DNA of 64,000 nucleotides from contig CALVDE010000018.1 in assembly GCA_944326265.1 (NCBI GenBank), positions 99,147 through 163,146 on the forward strand, given 5' to 3'. This stretch comes from an uncultured Bacteroidales bacterium (GTDB lineage Bacteria; Bacteroidota; Bacteroidia; Bacteroidales; UBA932). This document shows, in pieces, positions 17,185-25,758 of this stretch (within the stretch, counting starts at the first letter, position 1; the number at the start of each line of letters is the position of its first letter). The notes under the pieces are model-generated. The model searched no databases. It worked only from the letters and a program-made list of their open reading frames with translations, and was not told where the DNA came from. The translations under genes were made by a program, and so were the position numbers.

Positions 17185-18141
17185 ATGAGAATCATTGGAA
17201 CAGGAAGTGCGCGTCCGTCACTGACAGTGACCAATGCCATGCTGGAGAAATTTCTGGACACCAGCGACGAATGGATCGTTACCAGGACAGGCATCCACGA
17301 GAGGCGCGTGATATCCTCCGAGAGACTCGAGGACCTGGCTGCGGCAGCGGCCATGCGGGCGATGGAGAATGCCGGAGTGACATCCGGGCAGATAGACTTC
17401 ATTATATGCTCCAATGTGGTCAACGAGTATGTCACTCCCGGCCTGGGATGCGTCATACAGGGCATGATCGGCGCGACTTGTCCGACCATCGACATCAACT
17501 GCGCATGCACCGGCTTCATCTACGCCCTTGACATGGCAGAGGCTTACCTGGCGACCAAGGACATGAACAATATCCTGATTGTCTGTGCCGAGGAGCCGGC
17601 CCGCATGATGAACTGGAAAGACCGTTCCAGCTGCATACTCTTCGGAGATGCGGCCGGAGCGGTTGTAGTGACCAAGGGTGACGATCTCAAGGCCATCCGG
17701 CTGTCCACGCACTGCAAGGTGGAGGCCCTGTACCAGAAGCGCAGGCTTCAGCCGACTCCCTTCGTAACCAAGGAGGAGACTGACACCGACGGAGTGGTGA
17801 TGAACGGTCAGGATGTATTCAAGCTGGCGGTGTCATCATCTATCCGGGACATCGACAAGGTTCTGACCAAGGCCGGTATGACAGCCGACGAGATAGACCT
17901 GTACGTGCTGCATCAGGCCAATGTCCGCATCATCGAGTCCATACGGCATTTTGTCAACCAGGACAGGAGCAAGTTCCCCTTCAACCTCGACAAGTACGGG
18001 AACACCTCGTCCGCGTCCATCCCGGCCCTGCTGGACGACCTCAACAGAGCTAATAAGTTAAAAACAGGAGAAATGTTATTGCTCAGTGCATTCGGTGCCG
18101 GATTCACTACCGGGGCATGTATTCTCCGCTGGTCAAAATAA
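17185..18141 (+). CDS. fabH: 3-oxoacyl-[acyl-carrier-protein] synthase III
   Basis: KAS III starts fatty acid synthesis by condensing acetyl-CoA with malonyl-ACP. The 318-residue thiolase-fold protein has the catalytic Cys108 in NCACTGFIYAL, the His in LHQANVRI and the Asn in YGNTSSASIPALL, a complete Cys-His-Asn triad. The GIHERRV segment near the start is typical. It begins 4 bases after ftcD, so it is probably translated from the same mRNA as the hut genes. Confidence 0.95.
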   Translation: MRIIGTGSARPSLTVTNAMLEKFLDTSDEWIVTRTGIHERRVISSERLEDLAAAAAMRAMENAGVTSGQIDFIICSNVVNEYVTPGLGCVIQGMIGATCPTIDINCACTGFIYALDMAEAYLATKDMNNILIVCAEEPARMMNWKDRSSCILFGDAAGAVVVTKGDDLKAIRLSTHCKVEALYQKRRLQPTPFVTKEETDTDGVVMNGQDVFKLAVSSSIRDIDKVLTKAGMTADEIDLYVLHQANVRIIESIRHFVNQDRSKFPFNLDKYGNTSSASIPALLDDLNRANKLKTGEMLLLSAFGAGFTTGACILRWSK

Positions 18142-18152
18142 AACAAAACTAT

Positions 18153-19418
18153 ATGGAAAAAAGAGTAGTAGTGACAGGAATGGGAGTAGTCACTCCTGTC
18201 GGAAATAATGTAGAGACTTTCTGGAAGAACATCGTGGACGGAGTCTGCGGTATCGACTACATCACGCAGTTCCCGACTGACGGTCTTTCAGTGAAGATTG
18301 CCGGAGAGGTCAGGGACTTCAAGCCGGCCGACTACGGCATCGAGCCCAAGGCGGCCAGGAAGTTCGACCGCTTCAGTCTCTTCGCTCTCGCTGCTGCCAA
18401 CCAGGCCGTGGCCATGAGCGGACTCAAGTCTACCGATGACGGGGAGGACGATACTCCCGGAACTGTTCATTCGGACCGTTTCGGTGTGTACATCGGCTCC
18501 GGTATCGGAGGTATGCACTCTTTCGTCAACGAGACGGCCAAGCTGATCAAGGACGGCCCTCAGTGGATCTCTCCTCTGTTCATCCCTACGATGATCGCCA
18601 ACATCGCTGCCGGCAACGTGGCCATCGCCCATCATGCGAAGGGTCCCTGCCTGCCTATCGTGACTGCCTGCGCCACAGGTACCCACTCCATAGGCGAGGC
18701 TTACAGGGCGATCAAGTTCGGCTATGCCGACGCCATCATCGCGGGCGGTACGGAGGCTGCCGTCACACCTCTGGCCATAGGAGGCTTCTCCAACAGCAAG
18801 GCCCTTTCTCCGGCCGAGGATCCCATGGCTGCGTCCCTGCCGTTCGATGCCCGCCGTCAGGGCTTCGTAATCGCGGAGGGCGCGGGTATCGTGGTGCTCG
18901 AGGAGTATGAGCACGCCGTGGCCCGTGGAGCCAGGATCTATGCCGAGATCTGCGGTTACGGCAACACCTGCGACGCTTACCATTACACAGCACCCTGTCC
19001 GGACGGCTCGACCCCGGCCAAGGCATTCAGGCAGGCCCTGACCGAAGCGCATTATTCTACTTCGGATCTGCTGCACATCAATACGCACGGTACCGGCACA
19101 CCTCTGAACGACAAGTCCGAGACAGCGGCCATCAAGCTCGCTCTCGGTGAGACCGAGGCCCGCCGCGCCATCCTCTGCTCCACCAAGTCCATGACAGGAC
19201 ATGCTCTCGGAGCAGCGGGCGGTATAGAGGCCGTGGCAGCAGTACTTGCCCTGGACAACGGCATAGTGCCTCCCACCATCAATTATAAGGAGCCGGATCC
19301 CGAGTGCGATCTGGATGTCAACCCCAACAGTGCCCGCAAGGCGGCCCTTACCATCGCGCTGTCTTCCTCGCTCGGATTCGGCGGACACAATGCAGTCCTG
19401 GCTTTCAGACGTTTATAA
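18153..19418 (+). CDS. fabF: 3-oxoacyl-[acyl-carrier-protein] synthase II
   Basis: The start is placed at 18153 (MEKRVVVTGMGVVTPVG), the universal FabF N-terminus; the frame extends further left into the end of fabH but without family sequence. The 421-residue KAS II elongates acyl-ACP. The catalytic triad is present: Cys173 in VTACATGTHS, His in INTHGTGTPLND and His in STKSMTGHALGAAG. It lies 11 bases after fabH. No acpP gene accompanies it here, although in many bacteria acpP precedes fabF. Confidence 0.95.
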   Translation: MEKRVVVTGMGVVTPVGNNVETFWKNIVDGVCGIDYITQFPTDGLSVKIAGEVRDFKPADYGIEPKAARKFDRFSLFALAAANQAVAMSGLKSTDDGEDDTPGTVHSDRFGVYIGSGIGGMHSFVNETAKLIKDGPQWISPLFIPTMIANIAAGNVAIAHHAKGPCLPIVTACATGTHSIGEAYRAIKFGYADAIIAGGTEAAVTPLAIGGFSNSKALSPAEDPMAASLPFDARRQGFVIAEGAGIVVLEEYEHAVARGARIYAEICGYGNTCDAYHYTAPCPDGSTPAKAFRQALTEAHYSTSDLLHINTHGTGTPLNDKSETAAIKLALGETEARRAILCSTKSMTGHALGAAGGIEAVAAVLALDNGIVPPTINYKEPDPECDLDVNPNSARKAALTIALSSSLGFGGHNAVLAFRRL

Positions 19419-19446
19419 TCAAGAATCAACTAAAACCGAACTCAAG

Positions 19447-19875
19447 ATGGATAGAGAAGAGATTAAAAAGTTTTTACGTCACCGCGAGCCAATGCTGCTC
19501 GTAGACGAGATGGAGCTTCAGGAGGACGGGTCTGTCATCGGCAAGTATCACGTGCGCGGTGACGAGTTCTTCCTCCAGGGACATTTCCCCGGACAGCCCA
19601 TTGTGCCCGGAGTTATCCTCTGCGAGATTATGGGGCAGTGCAGCTCGCTGCTCATCAAGGATTATCTGGTGGGCCACACGACGCTTTTCACGGGTATCGA
19701 CAAGACCCGTTTCAAGCATCAGGTGCTCCCCGGCGACACCATTGAGGTCCATGCCCGTATCACCAACCACAGGGCCATGCTCTTCTGGATTGATGCCAAG
19801 GCTTACGTGCAGGGCAACCTGTGCGTCGAGGCCAGTCTCTCATTTGCAGTAGTACCGAATGATAAAGTAAACTAA
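19447..19875 (+). CDS. fabZ: 3-hydroxyacyl-[acyl-carrier-protein] dehydratase FabZ
   Basis: The start at 19447 gives MDREEIKKFLRHREPMLLVDE, the usual FabZ N-terminus; the longer open frame overlaps fabF. The 142-residue hotdog-fold enzyme has the catalytic His in FLQGHFPGQPIVPGV and the catalytic Glu in ILCEIMGQ. It dehydrates beta-hydroxyacyl-ACP in each elongation cycle. It is placed between fabF and fabG with gaps of 28 and 7 bases. Confidence 0.94.
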   Translation: MDREEIKKFLRHREPMLLVDEMELQEDGSVIGKYHVRGDEFFLQGHFPGQPIVPGVILCEIMGQCSSLLIKDYLVGHTTLFTGIDKTRFKHQVLPGDTIEVHARITNHRAMLFWIDAKAYVQGNLCVEASLSFAVVPNDKVN

Positions 19876-19882
19876 ACAGATT

Positions 19883-20629
19883 ATGTCAGAATTGTTAAAA
19901 GGAAAGACGGCCCTTATAACAGGCGCCGCACGCGGTATCGGCAAGGCAATCGCCATGAAGCTGGCCTCCGAGGGGGCGGATATCGCTTTCACCGATCTCA
20001 AGGAAGACGACAATTTCAGGAACACCGTCGAGGAGATACGTGCTCTGGGCGTACAGTGCCGGGGCTATGCCTCCAATGCCGCTGACTTCGAGCAGGCACA
20101 TGCCGCAGTCGAGCAGATAATCAAGGACTTCGGCCGTATAGACGTACTGGTCAACAATGCCGGTATCACACGCGACGGCCTGATGATGAGGATGTCCGAG
20201 CAGCAGTGGGACAGCGTCATTACTGTCAACCTCAAGAGTGCGTTCAACTTTACTCACGCCGTGGTGCCTGTCATGGCCCGTCAGAGAGGCGGCAGCATCA
20301 TCAACATCTCATCCGTGGTAGGAGTCAACGGCAATGCCGGTCAGTGCAACTACTCGGCATCGAAGGCGGGTCTGATCGGTCTGGCCAAGTCCATAGCCAA
20401 GGAGATGGGCTCACGCGGTATCCGCGCCAACGCCATAGCTCCGGGCTTTATCGTAACGGACATGACCAATGCCCTGCCCCAGGAGGTGCGTGACGAGTGG
20501 AACAAGAAGATACCCCTGCGTCGCGGCGGTACACCCGAGGACATCGCCAACGTGGCCCTCTTCCTCGCATCCGATCTGTCCTCGTATGTTACGGCCCAGG
20601 TCATCGTGTGCGACGGCGGAATGCTGTAG
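19883..20629 (+). CDS. fabG: 3-oxoacyl-[acyl-carrier-protein] reductase
   Basis: The 248-residue SDR enzyme has the Rossmann glycine motif TGAARGIGKAIA, the NNAG strand motif (VLVNNAGITRDGLMMRM), the catalytic Ser in IINISSVVG, and Tyr/Lys in YSASKAG. These, the length and the C-terminal VTAQVIVCDGGM are typical of FabG. It is the last gene of the hut-fab series, and a hairpin follows 37 bases after its stop. Confidence 0.95.
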   Translation: MSELLKGKTALITGAARGIGKAIAMKLASEGADIAFTDLKEDDNFRNTVEEIRALGVQCRGYASNAADFEQAHAAVEQIIKDFGRIDVLVNNAGITRDGLMMRMSEQQWDSVITVNLKSAFNFTHAVVPVMARQRGGSIINISSVVGVNGNAGQCNYSASKAGLIGLAKSIAKEMGSRGIRANAIAPGFIVTDMTNALPQEVRDEWNKKIPLRRGGTPEDIANVALFLASDLSSYVTAQVIVCDGGML

Positions 20630-20665
20630 GCTCTCTCTTCCGGCAGTGTCCGGATAAGAAACAGC

Positions 20666-20698
20666 GAAGCCCGGTCGAGCAGTCTCGGCCGGGCTTCT
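20666..20698. terminator. hairpin terminator between convergent fabG and lipoprotein gene
   Basis: AAGCCCGG (20667-20674) pairs with CCGGGCTT (20689-20696), with inner TCGAG/CTCGG partly pairing. A weak T-rich end follows on the plus strand and TTTCTT-like bases on the minus strand. It lies between convergent stops at 20629 and 20722, so it could serve both. Confidence 0.7.
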
Positions 20699-20721
20699 GT
20701 ATATCAGCTTGTCTGTGATGC

Positions 20722-22128
20722 TTATCTGGGCATGAAATAGATGGTGGTGTAGAAGTGGGATTCGTCGGTGTAGTTGCCTACTATCACGCTGGCGTCATCG
20801 GACACTGCCAGTACCGAACCCTCGAATACGGCCTCTTCAGAAGAATAGCCCCAGGTTGCAGAAGCGTAATCTTTGAAAGTCTCCACCTTGCCTGTGTTGA
20901 AGTCGTAGACATAAGGCTGTGAGGATATTCCGGATGGAGTGTCGGCCAGGAACAGCAGACCGTCGGATGTGACGGTGCAGGGTCTCCAGCTGTCGTATGC
21001 GTTGTCGGATACCTCATACATCTTATCACCCTCTATGTCGTACACGTATGCGTACTGCGGCTGCGATTCCCATGATTCGGTGACATATACCCATGCAGAG
21101 ACGAACTTTCCGTTGGGCGAGATGTGCATCTCCAGGTCACCGTATCTCTTGGTCCAGGCCCACATATCCTCGTTGAACTCGGTCATGTACTCCTTGGGGA
21201 AGAGATCGAACTCGTGCGAGGCTCCGAGCCAGAGGCAGCCCAGCTCGACATAGTAATCGAAGTCCGTCAGATAGCCGGCGATGTTGCCGTTGGAGCCTAT
21301 GCCCTTGGCGGCGATGCCTACGGGAGTGTTGCCTCCGAGGTCAGTTCCGGTCAGAGAGCCCATCGTTCCGTTCTCGTAGATGATGGCTTTGTTGTTCAAC
21401 ATATCGTCCATGGTATAGCCGACAGCAGTGTTTCCGTCAGGTGTCACGCCATAGAAGCCGGCCTGCATTGCTCCCTCAGGTGCGGAGAGTGTGTTGATCT
21501 GCCCGTCCTTGACGATGACAGGTACGAAGTTGTCGCGGCCGTATGCCACACCATCGTCGGTAACGTCGTAGAGGACAGTGCCGGCAACGATTGTGAGGCT
21601 GTCGCGGCGCACGTCGTAGATGTAGGAGTTGGGAGCCGTGCCGTCATCGTAGTTGCCGACAACCCACAGGCCGTTGTCCGATACTGCATAAGGCGCGATG
21701 AGCACTTCCTCGGGTGCGAAGTCCACGTAGGGCCTGTAGATAAGCTGCTCCTGGACAGCAGGAGTGCCCACTACCTTGCCATCGTTGATCTGGGCTGCGT
21801 AGGCGTAGTACTTGGTGTGCCAGAAGAGGTCGCTGTAACGCTCGCTCCAGTTTCCGCTCCTGAGGTCAGCTCCTTCAGCGACTGCCGACTCTATCCAGGC
21901 GGTGAGTCCGTCCTCGCCCACGTAGTCATCCTCCATTATGATACCGGCCACATATACGGCCTCGGCCTCGGAAGGCACCACTGTCATGGCGATTGTGTTC
22001 TCTTCCGAGCTTACGTTAATCTCGAATGATGCCTCCGTTACGGGAACGGAGTTCTCATCCTGGCAGGAGGCCAGCATCGCTGCTGCCGCTGCGGTAAGTA
22101 CAAGTAATCTAAAACTTTTCATTTTCAT
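20722..22128 (-). CDS. surface-type lipoprotein with beta-propeller-like repeats, function unknown
   Basis: The 468-residue product has a lipoprotein signal (lipobox LASC) followed by QDENS, an acidic stretch like Bacteroidota surface-export signals. After an N-terminal domain of about 130 residues it shows repeated units of the kind VSDNGLWVVGNYDDGTAPNSYIYD, VTPDGNTAVGY, ISPNGKFVSAWVY and VSDDASVIVGNYTDE. These resemble HAF/beta-propeller repeats in which S-DG-xVVG-Y alternates with strand segments. No catalytic motif is visible. It is a separate unit from the redox operon on the same strand: a terminator lies between them. Confidence 0.75.
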   Translation of the reverse strand: MKMKSFRLLVLTAAAAAMLASCQDENSVPVTEASFEINVSSEENTIAMTVVPSEAEAVYVAGIIMEDDYVGEDGLTAWIESAVAEGADLRSGNWSERYSDLFWHTKYYAYAAQINDGKVVGTPAVQEQLIYRPYVDFAPEEVLIAPYAVSDNGLWVVGNYDDGTAPNSYIYDVRRDSLTIVAGTVLYDVTDDGVAYGRDNFVPVIVKDGQINTLSAPEGAMQAGFYGVTPDGNTAVGYTMDDMLNNKAIIYENGTMGSLTGTDLGGNTPVGIAAKGIGSNGNIAGYLTDFDYYVELGCLWLGASHEFDLFPKEYMTEFNEDMWAWTKRYGDLEMHISPNGKFVSAWVYVTESWESQPQYAYVYDIEGDKMYEVSDNAYDSWRPCTVTSDGLLFLADTPSGISSQPYVYDFNTGKVETFKDYASATWGYSSEEAVFEGSVLAVSDDASVIVGNYTDESHFYTTIYFMPR

Positions 22129-22182
22129 CTTGTTTAATTGTTTAAAATCGGGCGCGAAAATAACGCAAATTACGGTTTTAGC

Positions 22183-22215
22183 AAAAAAAAATGCCGCTCC
22201 CGGGCGGAAGCGGCA
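22183..22215 (-). terminator. strong terminator of the redox operon (minus strand)
   Basis: Read on the minus strand, TGCCGCT (22215-22209) pairs with AGCGGCA (22198-22192), followed by a run of about eight T. It lies 30 bases past the stop of the barrel gene and separates this operon from the lipoprotein gene at 20722-22128. Confidence 0.9.
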
Positions 22216-22245
22216 CGATAAGAGTTTCAGTCGACAGCCTGATGA

Positions 22246-23817
22246 CTACAGGGCTACTATCAGCGAGAGGTTTACGCCGGTGTAGGCAGGTGTGACGCGG
22301 CACACGCCGCCGGAGCACTGGTATCCTTCCTTGAAGCGTCCGAAGTTGAGCTGGGCGCGTACCTTGGAGTAGGAGTAGCTTACCGAACCGTTGATGTAGT
22401 GGGTCTTGGTGTCACCGTAGTTCCACATGTCCTGGATCGACACGCTCCAGCGGGGTGCGAAGCTGTACTCGAGCAGGGCTGCTGCCCAGTTCTTGTGGTC
22501 CTGTTTGGTGGCGAGGTGCTGCAGCTCCAGCCTGAGGGAGTTCTTCCTGTCGAACTTGTAGGTCAGGTCGGCTACCACGGTGTGTGAGTTCCAGAGCTCG
22601 GTTCCCTTGCCTGTGGTCTTGGGATTGAAGGTCTGCCAGCTGTAGAAGAGGATCATCTTGAAGTCGCTGCCGAACCAGCGCTCGACATCTACCGTCAGGT
22701 CTCTGAACAGAAGCTCGTCTGCTCCGTATCCTCCGGTGTAGTAGTCATAGATGCCTCCGTAGTAGGTGGAGAAGTTGGCGTGTACCTTCATGCCCTTCTT
22801 GCCGCCCATCGCGGTGCCCCTGCGGAAGTTGTAGTACAGGTCGGCCTGTCCTCCCAGCTCGCGGTTCTGCGATGTGTAGGGGTTGAGGGTCGCGAGGGAG
22901 TAGGTGTGCTGCTGGGTGAGAGCCGGAACGTAGTTGATGTAGGTGTACATGTCGTTCCACTCGCGGGATCCCTGCAGGAACGGATTGTGCAGCTTACGGA
23001 AGGTAAGCAGGGCACCGAAGCCGTTGCCGGTATAGCCGAAGTCTACCTGGATAGCCTCGCTGTTGGTCGTGTCGGACTGGTTGTAGAACCCGGGGTCGCT
23101 CTTGCGGTTCATGTATTCACCGCTGAGGCGGAATCCTGCATATCCGAGTGCCATGCGGGCTGAGTATCCGAGAGTGTGGGGGCTGATGCCCTCGACCGCG
23201 CTCTCGTATTTGTCGAGCACGCTTCCTTCGACTGTCCAGTCGAAGCTGTCCCACTTGGCGGCCCTGGATATGGACAGGGAGAGATCCGCTCCGGATACGA
23301 AGTTGCCGGTGTATTCCTTTATGTCACGTACACGTCCGTAGAGGGCCTTGACGGTCAGGAAGTCCCCGAAAGTGTAGCCCACGCGGACACCCTGAAGGGC
23401 GTTGTTGATGCCGAGGGTGCGGTCTTCATAGGTGCGGAAGAGCAGGCCGCTGCCGAACTGCTCGTAGAGACTTCCCAGGCGGATGTCCCATCCGTGGCCG
23501 CTGTAGCCGGCGTAGATGTCGTAGCGGCTGAACATTTCGGCCTGTACGCCTATTCCGGAGAAGTATCCGAGCAGGGGAGGCAGATAGCCCTCAAGCTGCA
23601 GACCTGCGGAGAATCCGTTCCAGGTGTAGTCCATCTTGAGGTAGTTGTTGGAACCCATCCTCCCTTCCGGAGCCATCGCACCCGTCTTCTGGTCGTCGAA
23701 GTAGTAAGTGGTGTTGGTCTCCAACCCTGCAGAGAAGTTGCCTCTGTCCTCGTTCTGGGCAAAGGCAACTGCTGTCAGAGTCAAAAGACCTGCTGCCAGG
23801 GTAAATCTTTTGAGCAT
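22246..23817 (-). CDS. outer-membrane beta-barrel protein, DUF6029-like
   Basis: The 523-residue protein has a signal peptide (MLKRFTLAAGLLTLTAVAFA) and then alternating aromatic/polar strands typical of a large barrel: YFDDQKTGAMAPEGRMGSNNYLKMDYTW, LRLGSLYEQFGSGLLFRTYEDR, VRVGYTFGDFLTVKALYG. The order and motifs match what I recall of the DUF6029 family of Bacteroidota, which has no known function; the assignment is by memory of the motif style. Three cysteines are visible only near the C-terminus (YQCSGGVCRV). It starts 4 bases after the TlpA gene and ends the DsbD operon, suggesting that the redox genes serve this barrel or act with it. Confidence 0.75.
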   Translation of the reverse strand: MLKRFTLAAGLLTLTAVAFAQNEDRGNFSAGLETNTTYYFDDQKTGAMAPEGRMGSNNYLKMDYTWNGFSAGLQLEGYLPPLLGYFSGIGVQAEMFSRYDIYAGYSGHGWDIRLGSLYEQFGSGLLFRTYEDRTLGINNALQGVRVGYTFGDFLTVKALYGRVRDIKEYTGNFVSGADLSLSISRAAKWDSFDWTVEGSVLDKYESAVEGISPHTLGYSARMALGYAGFRLSGEYMNRKSDPGFYNQSDTTNSEAIQVDFGYTGNGFGALLTFRKLHNPFLQGSREWNDMYTYINYVPALTQQHTYSLATLNPYTSQNRELGGQADLYYNFRRGTAMGGKKGMKVHANFSTYYGGIYDYYTGGYGADELLFRDLTVDVERWFGSDFKMILFYSWQTFNPKTTGKGTELWNSHTVVADLTYKFDRKNSLRLELQHLATKQDHKNWAAALLEYSFAPRWSVSIQDMWNYGDTKTHYINGSVSYSYSKVRAQLNFGRFKEGYQCSGGVCRVTPAYTGVNLSLIVAL

Positions 23818-23821
23818 AAGT

Positions 23822-24310
23822 CTACTGAAGTTTTAAGATTTGATCGAAAAGCTCCTCCTCGCTGCCCGGGGTGTAGCCGGTGTGGGTGTAGACCACGTTG
23901 CCCTCGCGGTCGAGCACGAAGACCGTGGGCTGGGTCTGCACGTTCATGGCGCGCTTGAGGTCGCTGTTCTCATCCAGCAGGATGGTGAAGTCGGTCCAGC
24001 CCCGGCCGTTGACCATGGGCTTTACCTTCGCGCTCGAGCGTGAGTCGTCGGTGGAGACTGCCACCACCTTGAACTCGGCTTCCTCGATCCAGTCCACGTA
24101 TGCGTCATTGACCGCGCCGAGCTCCTGCAGGCAGGGCTTGCAGGTGGTGTACCAGAAAGAGAGGATCACGGGCACTCCGTCATCCATGATCGACTGGACG
24201 TTGACGGTGTTGCCGTCGATGTCCTTGACCTCGATGCTGGGAAGAGCCTTCTGCGCCCATGCCATCGCAGGCATGAGACAGAGTGCTGCAAGTATCAGAA
24301 TACGTTTCAT
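23822..24310 (-). CDS. periplasmic TlpA-type thioredoxin
   Basis: The 162-residue product has a signal peptide (MKRILILAALCLMPAMAWAQ) and a thioredoxin fold of the TlpA/ResA kind. The active site Cys57-Lys-Pro-Cys60 sits in SFWYTTCKPCLQEL and the cis-Pro region appears as VQTQPTVFVLDREGNVVY. TlpA-like proteins reduce disulfides in exported proteins and receive electrons from a DsbD/CcdA transporter, which is encoded two genes upstream. It is 12 bases after the BACON/Omp28 gene and 4 bases before the barrel gene. Confidence 0.92.
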   Translation of the reverse strand: MKRILILAALCLMPAMAWAQKALPSIEVKDIDGNTVNVQSIMDDGVPVILSFWYTTCKPCLQELGAVNDAYVDWIEEAEFKVVAVSTDDSRSSAKVKPMVNGRGWTDFTILLDENSDLKRAMNVQTQPTVFVLDREGNVVYTHTGYTPGSEEELFDQILKLQ

Positions 24311-24322
24311 GTCTGTATGATT

Positions 24323-25738
24323 TTAGTCCTCGTAATCAAATATCGCGAAGCCGTTCATCGGAATGGTCACTACATTGTCGACCAGCATTCCGTAGTCAGC
24401 ATAGATGGCGTAGCCTACACTTCCGGAGTAGGTGCCTTCCTCTGCTGTCCATACGCATATATAGCAGTTGTCGATGTTCTCGATGTTGGAGGGAACGGCA
24501 ATGCTGTAGTTGAACTCCTTGACGGACTCGGCCGAGAGGGAGATCTCGTCGCCCATGTAGTCGGTGAACTCATCCTTTACTACGAAGTCGTGCTGGTAAT
24601 TGGCGCCGCCGCCGCTCTGGTTGCCGATGATGTTGCTCTCCATCAGGAATATGCCTAGGATGTACGAGCCGGCCTCCTTGGATGCTACGCTGAGGTTGAC
24701 GTTGATATTGCTGCCGTCATAGGATGCGGAGCCTCCGATTACTGTGTTGGCGGGGAGCTGTGCGGCGGCTTCCTCTGTAAGTCCGGTGAAGATCTGGGAT
24801 GTTACGCTGGAGTCGTTATTATTAACCTGAGCGTATCCGTTGACGTTGCCGGTAGGGAAGCCTTCTATTCTGAACTTATTAAGCCACTCGAGCCAGTGAT
24901 CGTAAATCATCCAGTCGCTGCCGGCCATGATACCGTAGATAGTGAAGGGAACGAGACGGCCCTCGGTCTCTTCGTATGCCATGTGCAGGGCCTCAGACAT
25001 TAAGGGACACCATCCGCAGGTGGTGGCTGTGAAACGCATACCCAGGGACCTTCTGTAGAATGTCCTGCTGAAATCGGCTACCAGCTCGCCCATCTGGGAC
25101 AGGGTGACGGTGGCGGAGGTGGAGTCGTCATTGCCTGTGAGGGTGATGACACCGTCGCGTACCTCGCCGTCATTGGCTGCGATGGAGAGATTGATGCTGT
25201 ATGCGCGGTACTTGGACTCGGTCACACCGTCTGCGAGTGTAGAAACCTCGTATGCGATGTCTCCGATGGTGATCCAGTCAGCGTCGGTGGTGGCCTCGAA
25301 TTCGATGTTGGAGTAGAAATTCAGGACAAATTCCTGCTCGGAACCGCTTACGGAAGCGTTCTCAGGAGCATTGAATCCGGGGGTCACGTCCTGGATGACG
25401 TAGTACTGGGTGCCTACGCCGTCAACCTCGATGACGAAGCCGCCGACTCTCTCGGAGAGATCGGGATTGGTCTCGAAGATAGTGAATGTAAGGTCTGTAG
25501 AGCCGGCCTCACCTGAGAGGGGGCTGACTGAGAACCAAGTGGAGGTGTTGTTGCTGATCTGCCATGCACCGTCGAAATCCATGGTGACGGTTACAGTCTC
25601 CTCGGTGCTGTTGGGCAGGAAGAATGATGAGCCTACGAGTGTGGGCTGCTGGTCGTCACCTCCCTCTGTACAGGAGGTCATTGCGGCCATGCCGAGAAGG
25701 CAGGCGCAGCTGAGAATAATTGTTCTGATCTTTGTCAT
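24323..25738 (-). CDS. BACON plus Omp28/thioredoxin-like lipoprotein with CGWC motif
   Basis: The 471-residue lipoprotein (lipobox MTSC, then TEGGDDQQ, an acidic surface-export-like start) has a BACON-type Ig domain (about 32-118: GAWQISNNTSTWFSVSPLSGEAGS), a second Ig-like segment (about 120-220) and an Omp28-like thioredoxin domain from about 225. There Cys241-Gly-Trp-Cys244 follows RFTATTCGWCP, and IEGFPTGNVNGYA fits the cis-Pro loop. Omp28-type proteins of Porphyromonas are surface-located. Its place between dsbD and tlpA says it is probably a target or carrier in the same electron pathway. Confidence 0.85.
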   Translation of the reverse strand: MTKIRTIILSCACLLGMAAMTSCTEGGDDQQPTLVGSSFFLPNSTEETVTVTMDFDGAWQISNNTSTWFSVSPLSGEAGSTDLTFTIFETNPDLSERVGGFVIEVDGVGTQYYVIQDVTPGFNAPENASVSGSEQEFVLNFYSNIEFEATTDADWITIGDIAYEVSTLADGVTESKYRAYSINLSIAANDGEVRDGVITLTGNDDSTSATVTLSQMGELVADFSRTFYRRSLGMRFTATTCGWCPLMSEALHMAYEETEGRLVPFTIYGIMAGSDWMIYDHWLEWLNKFRIEGFPTGNVNGYAQVNNNDSSVTSQIFTGLTEEAAAQLPANTVIGGSASYDGSNINVNLSVASKEAGSYILGIFLMESNIIGNQSGGGANYQHDFVVKDEFTDYMGDEISLSAESVKEFNYSIAVPSNIENIDNCYICVWTAEEGTYSGSVGYAIYADYGMLVDNVVTIPMNGFAIFDYED

Positions 25739-25758
25739 GATAAAAGTATTTGGTTAGT

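Noticed and set aside
15474..17519. Open frame of 681 codons on the minus strand opposite ftcD and fabH
   Set aside because: It is a shadow of high-GC codons in the real plus-strand genes: no family motif, no promoter, wrong composition, and both opposite genes carry complete active sites.
18288..19388. Open frame of 366 codons opposite fabF
   Set aside because: Same kind of shadow; fabF has an intact catalytic triad on the plus strand.
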